Shown: positions 1-7,379 of the stretch, piece by piece
Layout: the number at the start of each line of letters is the position of its first letter
Numbering within the stretch: position 1 is the stretch's first letter
Source of the DNA: Candidatus Melainabacteria bacterium
Lineage (GTDB): Bacteria; Cyanobacteriota; Vampirovibrionia; Obscuribacterales; Obscuribacteraceae
Length of the DNA: 58,462 bases
NCBI GenBank assembly: GCA_020854255.1
Contig: JADZFV010000193.1
Span: forward strand, 1-58,462
Direction: 5' to 3'
Notes under the pieces: generated by a model
Told to the model about the DNA's origin: nothing
The model's input: the letters and a program-made list of their open reading frames with translations, nothing else
Databases searched by the model: none
Made by a program: the position numbers and the translations under genes

Positions 1-1
1 C

Positions 2-253
2 GGCTCATCGGCAGAACTGTCGCAGGGAGCGCTTTTGGTCGATCCAGAAAGCCCCGATTCGATTGCCCAGGCAATCGCTCAGGCGCTCTCCATGGAAGCG
101 GAAGAAAAGCGCCGGCGCATGAATTCAATGCGCAGAGTGGTAGGTTGGAATCAGTTGCACGATTGGGCTCTGGGCTTCCTGCGCCAGTCCATTCAAGGAC
201 GCCACAGTGAACATTCGGCCATTGCCCCGGATTATACAGGCTCTATTAAGTGA
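2..253 (+). CDS. otsA: Trehalose-6-phosphate synthase (GT20), C-terminal end, 5'-truncated by the window
   Basis: Only the last 83 codons are present, in frame from base 2 to a TGA at 251-253. The peptide reads like the end of a GT20 trehalose-6-phosphate synthase: a GALLVDP segment, then AIAQALSMEAEEKRRRM, then LHDWALGFLRQ. These match the family's conserved G-A-x-x-V-N-P loop, the helix with AL-M-x-x-E-K-x-x-R, and the final W-A-x-x-F-L helix. GT20 enzymes make trehalose-6-phosphate from UDP-glucose and glucose-6-phosphate in the cytoplasm. The catalytic N-terminal part lies outside the window, so a GT20 variant with another role is possible. The next gene starts inside this one, 47 bases before its stop. 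Confidence 0.65.
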   Translation, partial: GSSAELSQGALLVDPESPDSIAQAIAQALSMEAEEKRRRMNSMRRVVGWNQLHDWALGFLRQSIQGRHSEHSAIAPDYTGSIK

Positions 254-878
254 ACTCGATTTGCCTTTGCCGCCGGAAGTAGAACTGAAACAGACCCTGA
301 AGCCAAATTCCAGTGGATTTATAGGCAAAGCTTGCGCTGCTGTTGCTTGCCTTACTGCAAATTGCCTTACTGCAAATTGTGTTATCCCAAGTTACCTTAG
401 CGCAGGTTGCCTTGCTCTCGTATCTGTTTGTCCCGATGCATTTGCAAAGTCTTCCGGTAAAGGGGGCGATTCGAAAGAAAGCCAAACGATGGCATCACCC
501 CGTGGTAAAAGCGCTTCTCACACTCTCAAAATGGCTAAGATTCACACTGACAGGCGCGAATTCAAAGAAGCAATAGTGCTGTGGACCAAGCTGGCTGAGT
601 CAAAACCGGACGCCTTTGCAGAGGCAAAACTCGGCTGGTCGTATCTGCAACTGGGAGAAAAGCAAAAAGCGCAAGAACATATCAACAGGTCAATTCAACT
701 GAATCCGCGCACCATTGAAGGTTACCGATACCTTGGCTACTTTCTCATGGGAGAAGGTAAAGTGCCTGAGGCCGTCCAAGCATTTCACACATCAATGAGT
801 TTCGACCCCCACCACAAATGCAATTGCGGCGATCTGGAAAAATTGGTCCTTTCAAAGAGCAAGCATCGAAAGCCGTAG
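207..878 (+). CDS. TPR-repeat protein with hydrophobic N-terminal segment
   Basis: A 223-residue protein of unknown function. The GTG start is supported by AAGGA seven bases upstream (195-199), inside the upstream otsA-like gene, which suggests translational coupling. Residues 1-37 are unremarkable. Residues 38-80 are hydrophobic and Cys-rich and end in AFA-KS, a plausible signal-peptidase site, although the segment lies unusually far from the start. From about residue 105 there are three consecutive tetratricopeptide repeats, for example around AEAKLGWSYLQLGEKQKAQ and GYRYLGYFLMGEGKVPEAV. The C-terminus contains a CNC pair. TPRs mediate protein-protein contacts; the partner is unknown. The hydrophobic part carries an exact 15-base in-frame duplication (350-379). 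Confidence 0.6.
   Translation: MNIRPLPRIIQALLSELDLPLPPEVELKQTLKPNSSGFIGKACAAVACLTANCLTANCVIPSYLSAGCLALVSVCPDAFAKSSGKGGDSKESQTMASPRGKSASHTLKMAKIHTDRREFKEAIVLWTKLAESKPDAFAEAKLGWSYLQLGEKQKAQEHINRSIQLNPRTIEGYRYLGYFLMGEGKVPEAVQAFHTSMSFDPHHKCNCGDLEKLVLSKSKHRKP
350..379 (+). repeat. 15-bp exact tandem duplication inside the TPR gene
   Basis: The unit CCTTACTGCAAATTG occurs twice head to tail. It encodes a repeated five-residue block within LTANCLTANC in the hydrophobic segment of the TPR protein. It keeps the frame and looks like a recent slippage event. Confidence 0.85.
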
Positions 879-951
879 ACGTTCGAAAATGTGCTAGAAA
901 TAAACACTTTGTATATGTCTTTCGTGTTCCAGAGCAAGTAAGGGCAGGGTA

Positions 952-1707
952 GTGGATTTTGCTGGCAAGACAGTCGCCGCATTGGCAGTGAGCATTTTTT
1001 GGTCGCTCACCTTCTTTGCTCCCTTTGCTCAGGCATCTTTGGACATCGATGTGGAATCGAGCCTGCCCGATGCCGACGCGTTGCGGGGCATGGCCAAGAC
1101 TAGCCTGCCTGCGACTTACGTCAATTCGCTTAAAGAGAAGGCCCTGAAGCTTCGCGATTACCAATGCTATTGCCGGCTTTATACGCGCAAAGGAAATGCC
1201 TGGAAGGATTATGGTGGAGCGGATTATCTGTATAAATATCGAGGATTGTTCAAAGCCACTATCAGGACAAAGGATTATCGCAATGGTTCAGTTGTGGTCA
1301 GAGATTCCGCGGGCATAATAAAAGGCTGCGGTGGCGGCACACTCAGCTTCATGAAAATAACGCTCAAGGAAGATTCCCGCACATTGCAATTGCCGACCGG
1401 ATACAGTCTAGCCCGGAGCGATTTCGGCTCTCTTTACGAAGTGCTCTTACAAAGCGTCAAAAACGGCGCCTCGGCAACAATGACAGCATCTGCCAGTGTG
1501 AAAGCATTTCCGGGAGAGGTCAGCATAATAGTCCTCAAATCGGGACCGGCAGCAGACAGTCCGATTCTGGAGGTTTTGTACATTAGCAACGACACCAAAA
1601 CGCCGGTTGGTTGGCACACCTTTCAAAACGGTGTGCCGCATGCCCTAGTGCTCTTTCAAAATTTGGAAACCAATAAAGGATTATCTGAGGACTTGTTCGC
1701 CTTTTAA
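952..1707 (+). CDS. Exported protein, possibly DUF1571/LolA-like
   Basis: A 251-residue protein starting at GTG, with purine-rich AGGGCAGGG just upstream. Residues 1-28 form a signal peptide (KTVAALAVSIFWSLTFF, then FAQA before SLDID). The mature part holds an early RDYQCYCRLYTRKG segment followed by alternating beta-strand-like stretches such as YLYKYRGLFKATIRT. This resembles DUF1571-type or LolA-like lipid-carrier folds, but I cannot confirm the family by eye. It lies 73 bases after the TPR gene and three bases before the next ORF's earliest start, so it is probably part of a run of exported proteins. Function unknown; secretion is the firm inference. Confidence 0.55.
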   Translation: MDFAGKTVAALAVSIFWSLTFFAPFAQASLDIDVESSLPDADALRGMAKTSLPATYVNSLKEKALKLRDYQCYCRLYTRKGNAWKDYGGADYLYKYRGLFKATIRTKDYRNGSVVVRDSAGIIKGCGGGTLSFMKITLKEDSRTLQLPTGYSLARSDFGSLYEVLLQSVKNGASATMTASASVKAFPGEVSIIVLKSGPAADSPILEVLYISNDTKTPVGWHTFQNGVPHALVLFQNLETNKGLSEDLFAF

Positions 1708-1745
1708 CCGTGTTTGAGTCAAACAATTTGAGGAATTTCTATTTC

Positions 1746-2456
1746 ATGAAGACAAGCCAGGTGATGACATTACTCTTAGCCGAAGCGCTTCTTTACACAG
1801 GGCAGAATGTTGCAATCGCGGCAGGCGATGCGGCGGCGCAATTAAAACAGACAAATCGTGCAACGGAGCACCAGATGATTCTCCGGCGCAGAACCAGCGA
1901 CGATAAACAGCAATTGCTGCCTGATGAGATGCTGTCGGATCTCAGAGACACTCGCCTGAGCATAGGTCAAGTAAAACAACAGGCCGTGAATCTTTTCCTG
2001 GAGGCAACAAGGGCGGTTGTAAGACCTGGCGAGTCTGCTCTGCACTTCTCACCGACAAGCATAAGTCAAGAAATGTTGAACGAGAAGAAAACATACCTGG
2101 CGCCCAGAAAGGACTGGCTCATCTTTTACATAAACACTCTGGAGCCTATCATTCAGCTTTTGACAGACGACATCAATGATGTCGACACTAATGGCCGTTC
2201 AGTGCCACCAAATATAGAGGCGAAGATCAATCCGCTCTGGAAGACCTGGCAAGCGGATGTACGAGCGATCAACAAATCACTCGATCAACTGCAGGAGTTG
2301 ATAGGCCCGGACTCAGGCACCAACATTCCTCTGGCAAAAACTGCGCTGGCAATATACAACAAAGCCGTCGAACTGGAAAAAGTCCGCTACAACGCTTACG
2401 AATTAATGAGCAAAGAATACGTTAGTATGGAACAACACAAAGCAAGCGGCAATTAA
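1746..2456 (+). CDS. Exported protein of unknown function, helix-rich
   Basis: About 236 residues. I prefer the ATG at 1746 over a GTG at 1710 because it gives a clean signal peptide (MKTSQVMTLLLAEALLYTG, then ending near AIAAGDA). GAGG lies about 12 bases upstream. The mature protein is mostly charged helix, with segments such as IGQVKQQAVNLFLEATRAVV and a C-terminal region rich in Leu, Lys and Glu. No catalytic motif is visible. It sits between two other small exported or unknown proteins on the same strand. I do not recognise the family. Confidence 0.5.
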   Translation: MKTSQVMTLLLAEALLYTGQNVAIAAGDAAAQLKQTNRATEHQMILRRRTSDDKQQLLPDEMLSDLRDTRLSIGQVKQQAVNLFLEATRAVVRPGESALHFSPTSISQEMLNEKKTYLAPRKDWLIFYINTLEPIIQLLTDDINDVDTNGRSVPPNIEAKINPLWKTWQADVRAINKSLDQLQELIGPDSGTNIPLAKTALAIYNKAVELEKVRYNAYELMSKEYVSMEQHKASGN

Positions 2457-2477
2457 CAAGCGAGATATCGAAAATCC

Positions 2478-2834
2478 ATGGTCGAAAACATTGCAGCGGA
2501 TCTTGGCTATTTGAGAGGGCAAGAGCTCTTTCAAATCGCCTTCGGTCGAGACGAACTCGTTTTCACTCTCAATCAGGACTTCATTTCCGTTCATTGTCCG
2601 GTCGAGTATGCCTCGGGAAGCGCTCAACCGTTTGAGATCTGGAGTCCCGGTCATGTTTTGCAAGATCCGGCAATTTTCAGGCTTCTTCATACGCAGATCA
2701 TGTCTTTTCAAATGAATCAGAACGAAGATCTGAAATTAGATTTCACCAACGGTGATTTTCTGGTCTTGCGCAAGAAATCTGATGAGCATGGCTCATATCA
2801 AATTAGTTGCGGCAACGAAGTGATTATTGTTTGA
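2478..2834 (+). CDS. Small uncharacterised protein (118 aa)
   Basis: A 118-residue soluble protein without signal peptide, starting at ATG 21 bases after the previous stop. It is built of alternating hydrophobic strands: ELVFTLNQDFISVHCPVEYA, then LKLDFTNGDFLVLRKK and a final YQISCGNEVIIV. The layout recalls small DUF6188-like proteins, some of which are immunity proteins, but no toxin gene is beside it and the resemblance is weak. The next gene follows after nine bases, so it is probably co-transcribed with the TonB-domain gene. Confidence 0.5.
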   Translation: MVENIAADLGYLRGQELFQIAFGRDELVFTLNQDFISVHCPVEYASGSAQPFEIWSPGHVLQDPAIFRLLHTQIMSFQMNQNEDLKLDFTNGDFLVLRKKSDEHGSYQISCGNEVIIV

Positions 2835-2843
2835 GATGAGCCC

Positions 2844-3101
2844 GTGAAAGAAACTCTCTCTGCCATAGCAATTGTGTTCTTGATACTGGCTGTCCAGCAA
2901 GGTTTTGCAGCTGCGCCGGTCAAAAAGAACGCGCCTGCCAAGAAAGCCGCTCAGACACAGGCAACGGCAGACCCTGTTGATGCTTACATCAAACAAGTCA
3001 GTCCCAAAATTCAACAAGCCTGGAAGACGCCCGATAAAACAACTGCCGAAAAAGTTGTTGTATCGCTCCTATTTCCGCCGACGGAAAGATCGCCAATGTG
3101 A
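2844..3101 (+). CDS. TonB-domain/TPR protein, N-terminal fragment (frameshifted)
   Basis: This ORF starts at GTG with a signal peptide (residues 1-23, AIAIVFLILAVQQGFAAA), a Lys/Ala/Pro linker, and the first half of a TonB C-terminal-type domain (DAYIKQVSPKIQQAW, then EKVVVS). After VVVSL the frame runs into LFPPTERSPM and stops. The missing second half, ISADGKIANVNIKEPSGD, is encoded in the -1 frame immediately below, in the ORF listed next. The switch must lie at about 3066-3071, which fits loss of one base in a C/T run. Read as one gene (2844-4093) it would be an exported protein with two TonB-type domains and a TPR tail. Either a real inactivating mutation or a sequencing error is possible. 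Confidence 0.7.
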   Translation: MKETLSAIAIVFLILAVQQGFAAAPVKKNAPAKKAAQTQATADPVDAYIKQVSPKIQQAWKTPDKTTAEKVVVSLLFPPTERSPM

Positions 3102-4093
3102 ACATAAAGGAGCCGTCGGGCGATCAATTTTTTGATGATGCCACTCTGGAATCGATGCGGGCGATAGGAAATCTGCCGCCCATGCCAAAAGCTGCAATAA
3201 ACGGAATGACTCTCGATTATACGTTCCATGCCGGCAACCGAAATCAGTCAAAAAAGGCCGATAATGAGGCGTACATAAATGCATTCAGCCGCAAGGTCAA
3301 TAGTTGCTGGCGCAACCCCAAAGTCGATAGGGATTACCAGGTCACAGTGGCAATCACGGTCGTTAAAACGGGCAAGCTGGTAAAGGCGGAGATTACAAAA
3401 TCATCGGGCAACAGACTTGTCGATGAAGCTGGAGTGAAGGCGGCAAAGCGGGCAGAGCCGTATCCGCCCATGCCTGCAACACTGAGCGACAAAATGACTG
3501 TCAACTATACGTTTCAAGCCGGTCCTGGAAAAGACGTTGTCAACAAAATGCAATTCAACGGCGTCCCTTTGCCTCAAGGCGACTATCAGATTTCATCAAG
3601 CGGTGCACAACTCAAACCGCTGGACGTCGATACTGCCATCAATCGTAAATTGCAAGAACGCGAAGCACAGGCACAAGATCGTATGTTGGTTTTGAAAAGC
3701 AGGCTAGCGCAAGAAGAAAGCAAGTATGGTGCTCAAAGTCTGCAAGCGGCAAAAGCTCAACATGCGGTGGCTAATTGCGCCGTTGAATTACATGATTACA
3801 AAGAAGCCGAAGCGGCATTCAAAGCTGCTTTGCCCGCTGTTGAAGCCGATCCTGCTCAGGGAGCTGAATTGCATTTGTTGCTTGCCGATTTTGCTCAAAT
3901 GTATGCAATTACGGCGCGGCTGAGAGCAGCAGCTCCGCTTTTGAGCAGAGCCTGCGAACTCGGAAAAGCCACAACTGGAATCGATCCGGCCAGGCACCAC
4001 AAAGTAATGCAAGACTACGCCCGCCTTCTCTACAAAATGGGGAGGACGACAGAAGGCGATGGTTTGTACAAAGAATTGAGAGCCAAGCCTTAA
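3098..4093 (+). CDS. TonB-domain/TPR protein, C-terminal fragment (frameshifted)
   Basis: The GTG at 3098 overlaps the stop of the upstream fragment (ATGTGA), but the natural N-terminus is that fragment. In-frame codons before this GTG encode ISADGKIAN, continuing the broken TonB-type domain. Residues 1-60 complete domain one. Residues about 60-145 form a second TonB C-terminal-type domain (INAFSRKVNSCWRNP, VTVAITVVKTGKLVKAEI, SSGNRLVDEAGVKAAKRAEP). Residues about 195-331 are TPR-like helices with paired Ala/Leu repeats. Such stand-alone TonB domains occur in exported proteins of many phyla and need not imply iron transport. It ends one base short of the convergent gene at 4095. Confidence 0.7.
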   Translation: MNIKEPSGDQFFDDATLESMRAIGNLPPMPKAAINGMTLDYTFHAGNRNQSKKADNEAYINAFSRKVNSCWRNPKVDRDYQVTVAITVVKTGKLVKAEITKSSGNRLVDEAGVKAAKRAEPYPPMPATLSDKMTVNYTFQAGPGKDVVNKMQFNGVPLPQGDYQISSSGAQLKPLDVDTAINRKLQEREAQAQDRMLVLKSRLAQEESKYGAQSLQAAKAQHAVANCAVELHDYKEAEAAFKAALPAVEADPAQGAELHLLLADFAQMYAITARLRAAAPLLSRACELGKATTGIDPARHHKVMQDYARLLYKMGRTTEGDGLYKELRAKP

Positions 4094-4094
4094 A

Positions 4095-5156
4095 TCAGCA
4101 GGCTTCTGAAAACATCACCTTCACAGATAACGGCGTTACGTAACTTGTAAGTTGCGCGTAGCTTTTCTTTGCAGCTGTCGCACAGGCTTCAAGTAGCGTC
4201 GCAAAATTCCATCTCTCTCGATCAACAAAGCACCAGTATCTAGCCAGATATCGCTGCAAATATTTTCTGCTTATCGCGTGGAATGTCTTGCTAATGAAAA
4301 GAAAAAAATGCTTTGCTTTTCGTGCTTCAACCGGCGTTCTTGGTTGTTGAAATGAAAGCGGCATGTCATTTTCAATTGCCGCAAAACAATTGCCTGGCAG
4401 TTGTTTTACAAATCCACCCAGTTCAAGCATCGTCAGTGTGCACAGCAGTTCAGTTTGTGGAAGACTTGCTTGCTTAGCTAAATCTTCGAACTGAAGAGGC
4501 TGTAAGGATAGAAAATCAAGGATTCTCCTCTCCAAATCACTCTCCGGAACTTTTTTTGCAGGTCGAGTGGCTTCTGACATTGCACGCGGATTGTCTCCTG
4601 ATGATCGCTTAAGGCCGACACTCGTGGAGGCGCGCTTTTCTGCTTCGATTTGCTCTGCTTTTGGATGCTCTCGGGCGGGTGTCTCCTTGCTGCGCTTCGC
4701 GACCGGTTTGCAGAGAATTGCAGAGATCATTTCTGCCGCATCACCAAATTGATCGACAACCACAGCGGAGACCTCATGAAGAATGATGTTTCCGCTGGAG
4801 GTAGCGATTCCATTTCTCATTGAAAAATCATTTGCGCTGATTGCCAGTCCTTCTCCAGTTACAAAAATTGCACAACAGTATGCACTCAGTCGCTTGGCGC
4901 CGTGAAACAAGGTGTTGGCAGTAGCGGAGGCTTTCTTTTTGCAACGGGGGCAGATGGCAGTGCGCTCACCATACTTTCTGTTAGCTACCAGATTTCCGCA
5001 CTCGCATTTAATACCATAAGGAGACGCTGCTCGAAAAATCACTTCCTCACGTTCGGACTTTGTCGGGAAACGCTCATAAAAGCGTGCAAAGCAGAGATCT
5101 CTTTCCTCCTTTGTGGAGGTTGCTTTCAATTTTGCTGATTCTCGATCATCAAACAT
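4095..5156 (-). CDS. Transposase-derived zinc-ribbon / DprA-like winged-helix protein
   Basis: A 353-residue protein if started at the ATG with GAGGAATT seven bases upstream; the frame is open further to 5201. Residues about 51-75 hold a zinc ribbon (C-x-C near KCECGN, then CPRCKK), followed by SATANTLFHGAKRLSAYCCA. This closely resembles the N-terminal zinc-ribbon region of IS1595/ISXO2-type transposases. A low-complexity linker follows (about 150-205). Residues 205-262 look like the winged helix found at the end of DprA (LERRILDFLSLQPLQFEDLA, then MLELGGFVKQLPG). The tail (SRKYLQRYLARYWCF) resembles a transposase C-terminus. No DDE catalytic core is present between them. I infer a domesticated DNA-binding protein. 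One copy of a palindromic repeat lies about 130 bases upstream. Confidence 0.6.
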   Translation of the reverse strand: MFDDRESAKLKATSTKEERDLCFARFYERFPTKSEREEVIFRAASPYGIKCECGNLVANRKYGERTAICPRCKKKASATANTLFHGAKRLSAYCCAIFVTGEGLAISANDFSMRNGIATSSGNIILHEVSAVVVDQFGDAAEMISAILCKPVAKRSKETPAREHPKAEQIEAEKRASTSVGLKRSSGDNPRAMSEATRPAKKVPESDLERRILDFLSLQPLQFEDLAKQASLPQTELLCTLTMLELGGFVKQLPGNCFAAIENDMPLSFQQPRTPVEARKAKHFFLFISKTFHAISRKYLQRYLARYWCFVDRERWNFATLLEACATAAKKSYAQLTSYVTPLSVKVMFSEAC

Positions 5157-5278
5157 ATTGAATTCCTCAACTTGTGCCCATACATACAAGTGAGTACGCA
5201 AAGTAGAAGGAAAAAGTTCAAAAAAAGGTGTTAAAAGATTTTTGTGGCGCCTGACATCCAGCTCTAGCCCAACTTGTT

Positions 5279-5309
5279 AAAAAAAAAACGAACCGATAAC
5301 GGTTCGTTT
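5279..5309 (-). terminator. Intrinsic terminator of the nuo operon
   Basis: Read on the minus strand, stem AAACGAACCG, loop TTAT and stem CGGTTCGTTT are followed by a run of ten T. It lies 45 bases after the nuoK stop. The stem core AACCG-N4-CGGTT is one of four such palindromes in the window. Confidence 0.85.
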
Positions 5310-5353
5310 GGAGAAGCCTAATGGGTAGGTTTAATTTTTCGCGGTGGGAGAAA

Positions 5354-5962
5354 TTACCACTTCAGCAGATTGAATCTTTCCATATCGACCGTAGAAGTGT
5401 TGCGATAGATAGAAAGGACAATCGCCAGGCCGACTGCGGCCTCAGCGGCAGCGACAGTAATAACGAAGATGGCAAAAAGCTGGCCTTTTACTTGACTAGG
5501 ATCTACATAGCGCGAAAAGGCAACAAGATTGATATTAACTGCATTGAGCATCAATTCAATCGACATCAGCACCCTGACTGCGTTACGCGATACGACCATG
5601 CCATACAGTCCGATTGAAAATAAGATTGCTGCAAGAGTCAAATACTGAATCAACGGATGCTGATTTAGTGTCAGAGCAAAGAAACTGCCAACAGTTCCCA
5701 CAGCCATAATGATTGATGTCTGTCCGCCTAGAAGTGCGACAGCGGAGCCCAGAAAAACTATCAAAATGAAAGCAAGGAGTTCTGTATAGTCTTTCAGCGC
5801 CCATGACTCAAGCACAGGTGCAAGGCCGACCATTTGCACGAAATCGCCGAGACTGCCGGCGGCGTATGCGCTTACTACAAAGAACACGGCGATTGCATAA
5901 GCCAATGCGTAAGACATTGCTTGCATCGGTGACTGAGTGCTTGAAGCTGTGGGGCTAGTCAT
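5354..5962 (-). CDS. nuoK: NADH-quinone oxidoreductase subunit K, with N-terminal extension
   Basis: Proton-pumping membrane subunit of complex I. The ATG at 5962 has AAGAGG seven bases upstream and lies just after the nuoJ stop, giving 202 residues. The last 100 residues are a normal Nuo[21 protein letters not shown], then [20 protein letters not shown] with the conserved membrane Glu, then [20 protein letters not shown] with the second one. The first 100 residues are extra: a Ser/Thr-rich start and about three hydrophobic helices ([55 protein letters not shown]). NuoK is usually about 100 residues, so this is twice the normal size. It is the last gene of the operon; nuoL, nuoM and nuoN do not follow. 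Confidence 0.9.
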   Translation of the reverse strand: MTSPTASSTQSPMQAMSYALAYAIAVFFVVSAYAAGSLGDFVQMVGLAPVLESWALKDYTELLAFILIVFLGSAVALLGGQTSIIMAVGTVGSFFALTLNQHPLIQYLTLAAILFSIGLYGMVVSRNAVRVLMSIELMLNAVNINLVAFSRYVDPSQVKGQLFAIFVITVAAAEAAVGLAIVLSIYRNTSTVDMERFNLLKW

Positions 5963-5966
5963 CTGA

Positions 5967-6605
5967 TTACCTCTTAGAAACGGCAGGCTCTCGGTCTTGC
6001 CTTGGGTCGCCGGCGATCGGTCCGTCTTCGACCACTGTGTACTCATAATCGTCTTCGCCGGGTTTCGACGGTTTTTCCGCTTTTGCAAGCATCACTGAGC
6101 CAATCAAGGCAGCAAGAAGCAATACGGATGCAAATTCAAAAGGTAGTGAATAATCTGTTGTCAGCGCGCGTCCGAGAACTTCGACATTATTGGTATCGAG
6201 CGGTTCGCTGCTCAGTGTCCAATTTTCCGGTCTGACTGACAGATAGATGGTCATGAAAAGTCCCACGGCAACCATGAACGCGCCCAGCTGATTGGCGGGA
6301 GTGGCATTGCTGAGTTGGCTTTTTTCCATGCGGGGATTGGTCAACATCAGAGCAATAACAATAACGAGCGTGATGCCAACGGCGTAAATCATCAACTGCG
6401 CAAGGGCAAGAAATTGCGCTTGCAATAGAAGAAAGAAACCACAAATTGAGCCGAATACACCGATCAGGATAAAACCGCTTCTGATGATAGTTTTGTCGAG
6501 AATCACACCGTAGGCTAGAGGAATGGCCACGGTGGCGAGAAAGTAGAACATAGTGGTCTCGACATTGGTTTCAGCCCACGCTTTGAGCATTTCAAACTGA
6601 TCCAT
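5967..6605 (-). CDS. nuoJ: NADH-quinone oxidoreductase subunit J
   Basis: Membrane subunit of complex I, 212 residues with five hydrophobic helices, including [39 protein letters not shown] and [20 protein letters not shown]. The last of these carries the typical L-x-YVGA-like segment as MIYAVGI. The C-terminal 40 residues are hydrophilic and acidic and probably cytoplasmic. The gene lies between nuoI and nuoK in the standard order, 57 bases after nuoI, and ends four bases before the nuoK start codon. Confidence 0.92.
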   Translation of the reverse strand: MDQFEMLKAWAETNVETTMFYFLATVAIPLAYGVILDKTIIRSGFILIGVFGSICGFFLLLQAQFLALAQLMIYAVGITLVIVIALMLTNPRMEKSQLSNATPANQLGAFMVAVGLFMTIYLSVRPENWTLSSEPLDTNNVEVLGRALTTDYSLPFEFASVLLLAALIGSVMLAKAEKPSKPGEDDYEYTVVEDGPIAGDPRQDREPAVSKR

Positions 6606-6662
6606 ATTTTCTTTGTCCTCTCTCCTCTACACCAAAATGCAGTTTGTTGAAGCATCGCATCA

Positions 6663-7379
6663 CTAGTCTTTTGACTTGTCTGAGCCTTCTTTGTTCTCTG
6701 TTTCTTCCTTTTCTTCCGGAGCTGCGGTTTGCTTTTCAGGTTCGTCAGCCTGCTTCACTTCTTTGGCGTCCTTCGCATCTGCGGCTTTTGCATCTGCAAC
6801 TTTTGCTTCGCTTTCAGACTTCGCCTCTTCAGGCTTGCCTGCAGCAGCGGGTTTCGCAGCGCCAGCAGCGGCGGGCGCTGCTTTGGCTGGTTTTGGTTTA
6901 GGCAGCGGAATTTCTTTGCGATCGAAGTAATATCTGGATTCTTCTTGGCTCAAGGTGAGCTTCCGTAAGTCATAAACGAGCGCCTCACGGCTGTACTCGG
7001 ACATTTCGAAATCGTTAGTATTGATGATGCAGCTGGTCGGGCAGACTTCTGCGCACAGTCCACAAAACATGCAGAGACCATGATCGATCTTGAATTCGAT
7101 CAATTCAAGTTTGTTGGTTTCCGGACTTTTGTGCGCTGTGATTTCAATGCACTTGTCAGGGCAAACGCGCTCGCACTGACGGCAAGAGATGCAGAGGTGC
7201 TCACTGGTTTCCGGATTTACCGCAAGTGCCAGCCTTCCCCTTATATTCGTATCCGGCATTTTGTCCGGATAGACTTGTGTGATAGGCTCGCGAAACGTAT
7301 GCATAGCAACTGTTTTCAAACCGCGGCAGATTTGATAGAGGCTGTCTTTGGCTCGTGTAACTAAACTAAGTGCCAACAT
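6663..7379 (-). CDS. nuoI: NADH-quinone oxidoreductase subunit I (2x[4Fe-4S]), with Ala/Lys/Glu-rich tail
   Basis: Ferredoxin-like subunit that carries electrons through the peripheral arm of complex I. It has two clear cluster motifs, CISCRQCERVCP and CMFCGLCAEVCP, with the usual spacing. The core ends near residue 160. About 75 further residues are low complexity (Ala, Lys, Glu, Pro), a tail absent from typical NuoI. The ATG at 7379 lies inside the end of nuoH (14-base overlap), so the two are probably translationally coupled. The clusters would depend on the SUF system encoded at 43-49 kb. Confidence 0.95.
   Translation of the reverse strand: MLALSLVTRAKDSLYQICRGLKTVAMHTFREPITQVYPDKMPDTNIRGRLALAVNPETSEHLCISCRQCERVCPDKCIEITAHKSPETNKLELIEFKIDHGLCMFCGLCAEVCPTSCIINTNDFEMSEYSREALVYDLRKLTLSQEESRYYFDRKEIPLPKPKPAKAAPAAAGAAKPAAAGKPEEAKSESEAKVADAKAADAKDAKEVKQADEPEKQTAAPEEKEETENKEGSDKSKD

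Noticed and set aside
3045-3075. Programmed -1 frameshift in the TonB-domain gene
   Set aside because: No X-XXY-YYZ slippery heptamer in the zero frame near the switch and no obvious stimulatory hairpin; mutation or sequencing error is simpler.
5963-6088. Upstream extension of the nuoK reading frame
   Set aside because: It lies inside nuoJ; the ATG at 5962 has a ribosome site and correct spacing.
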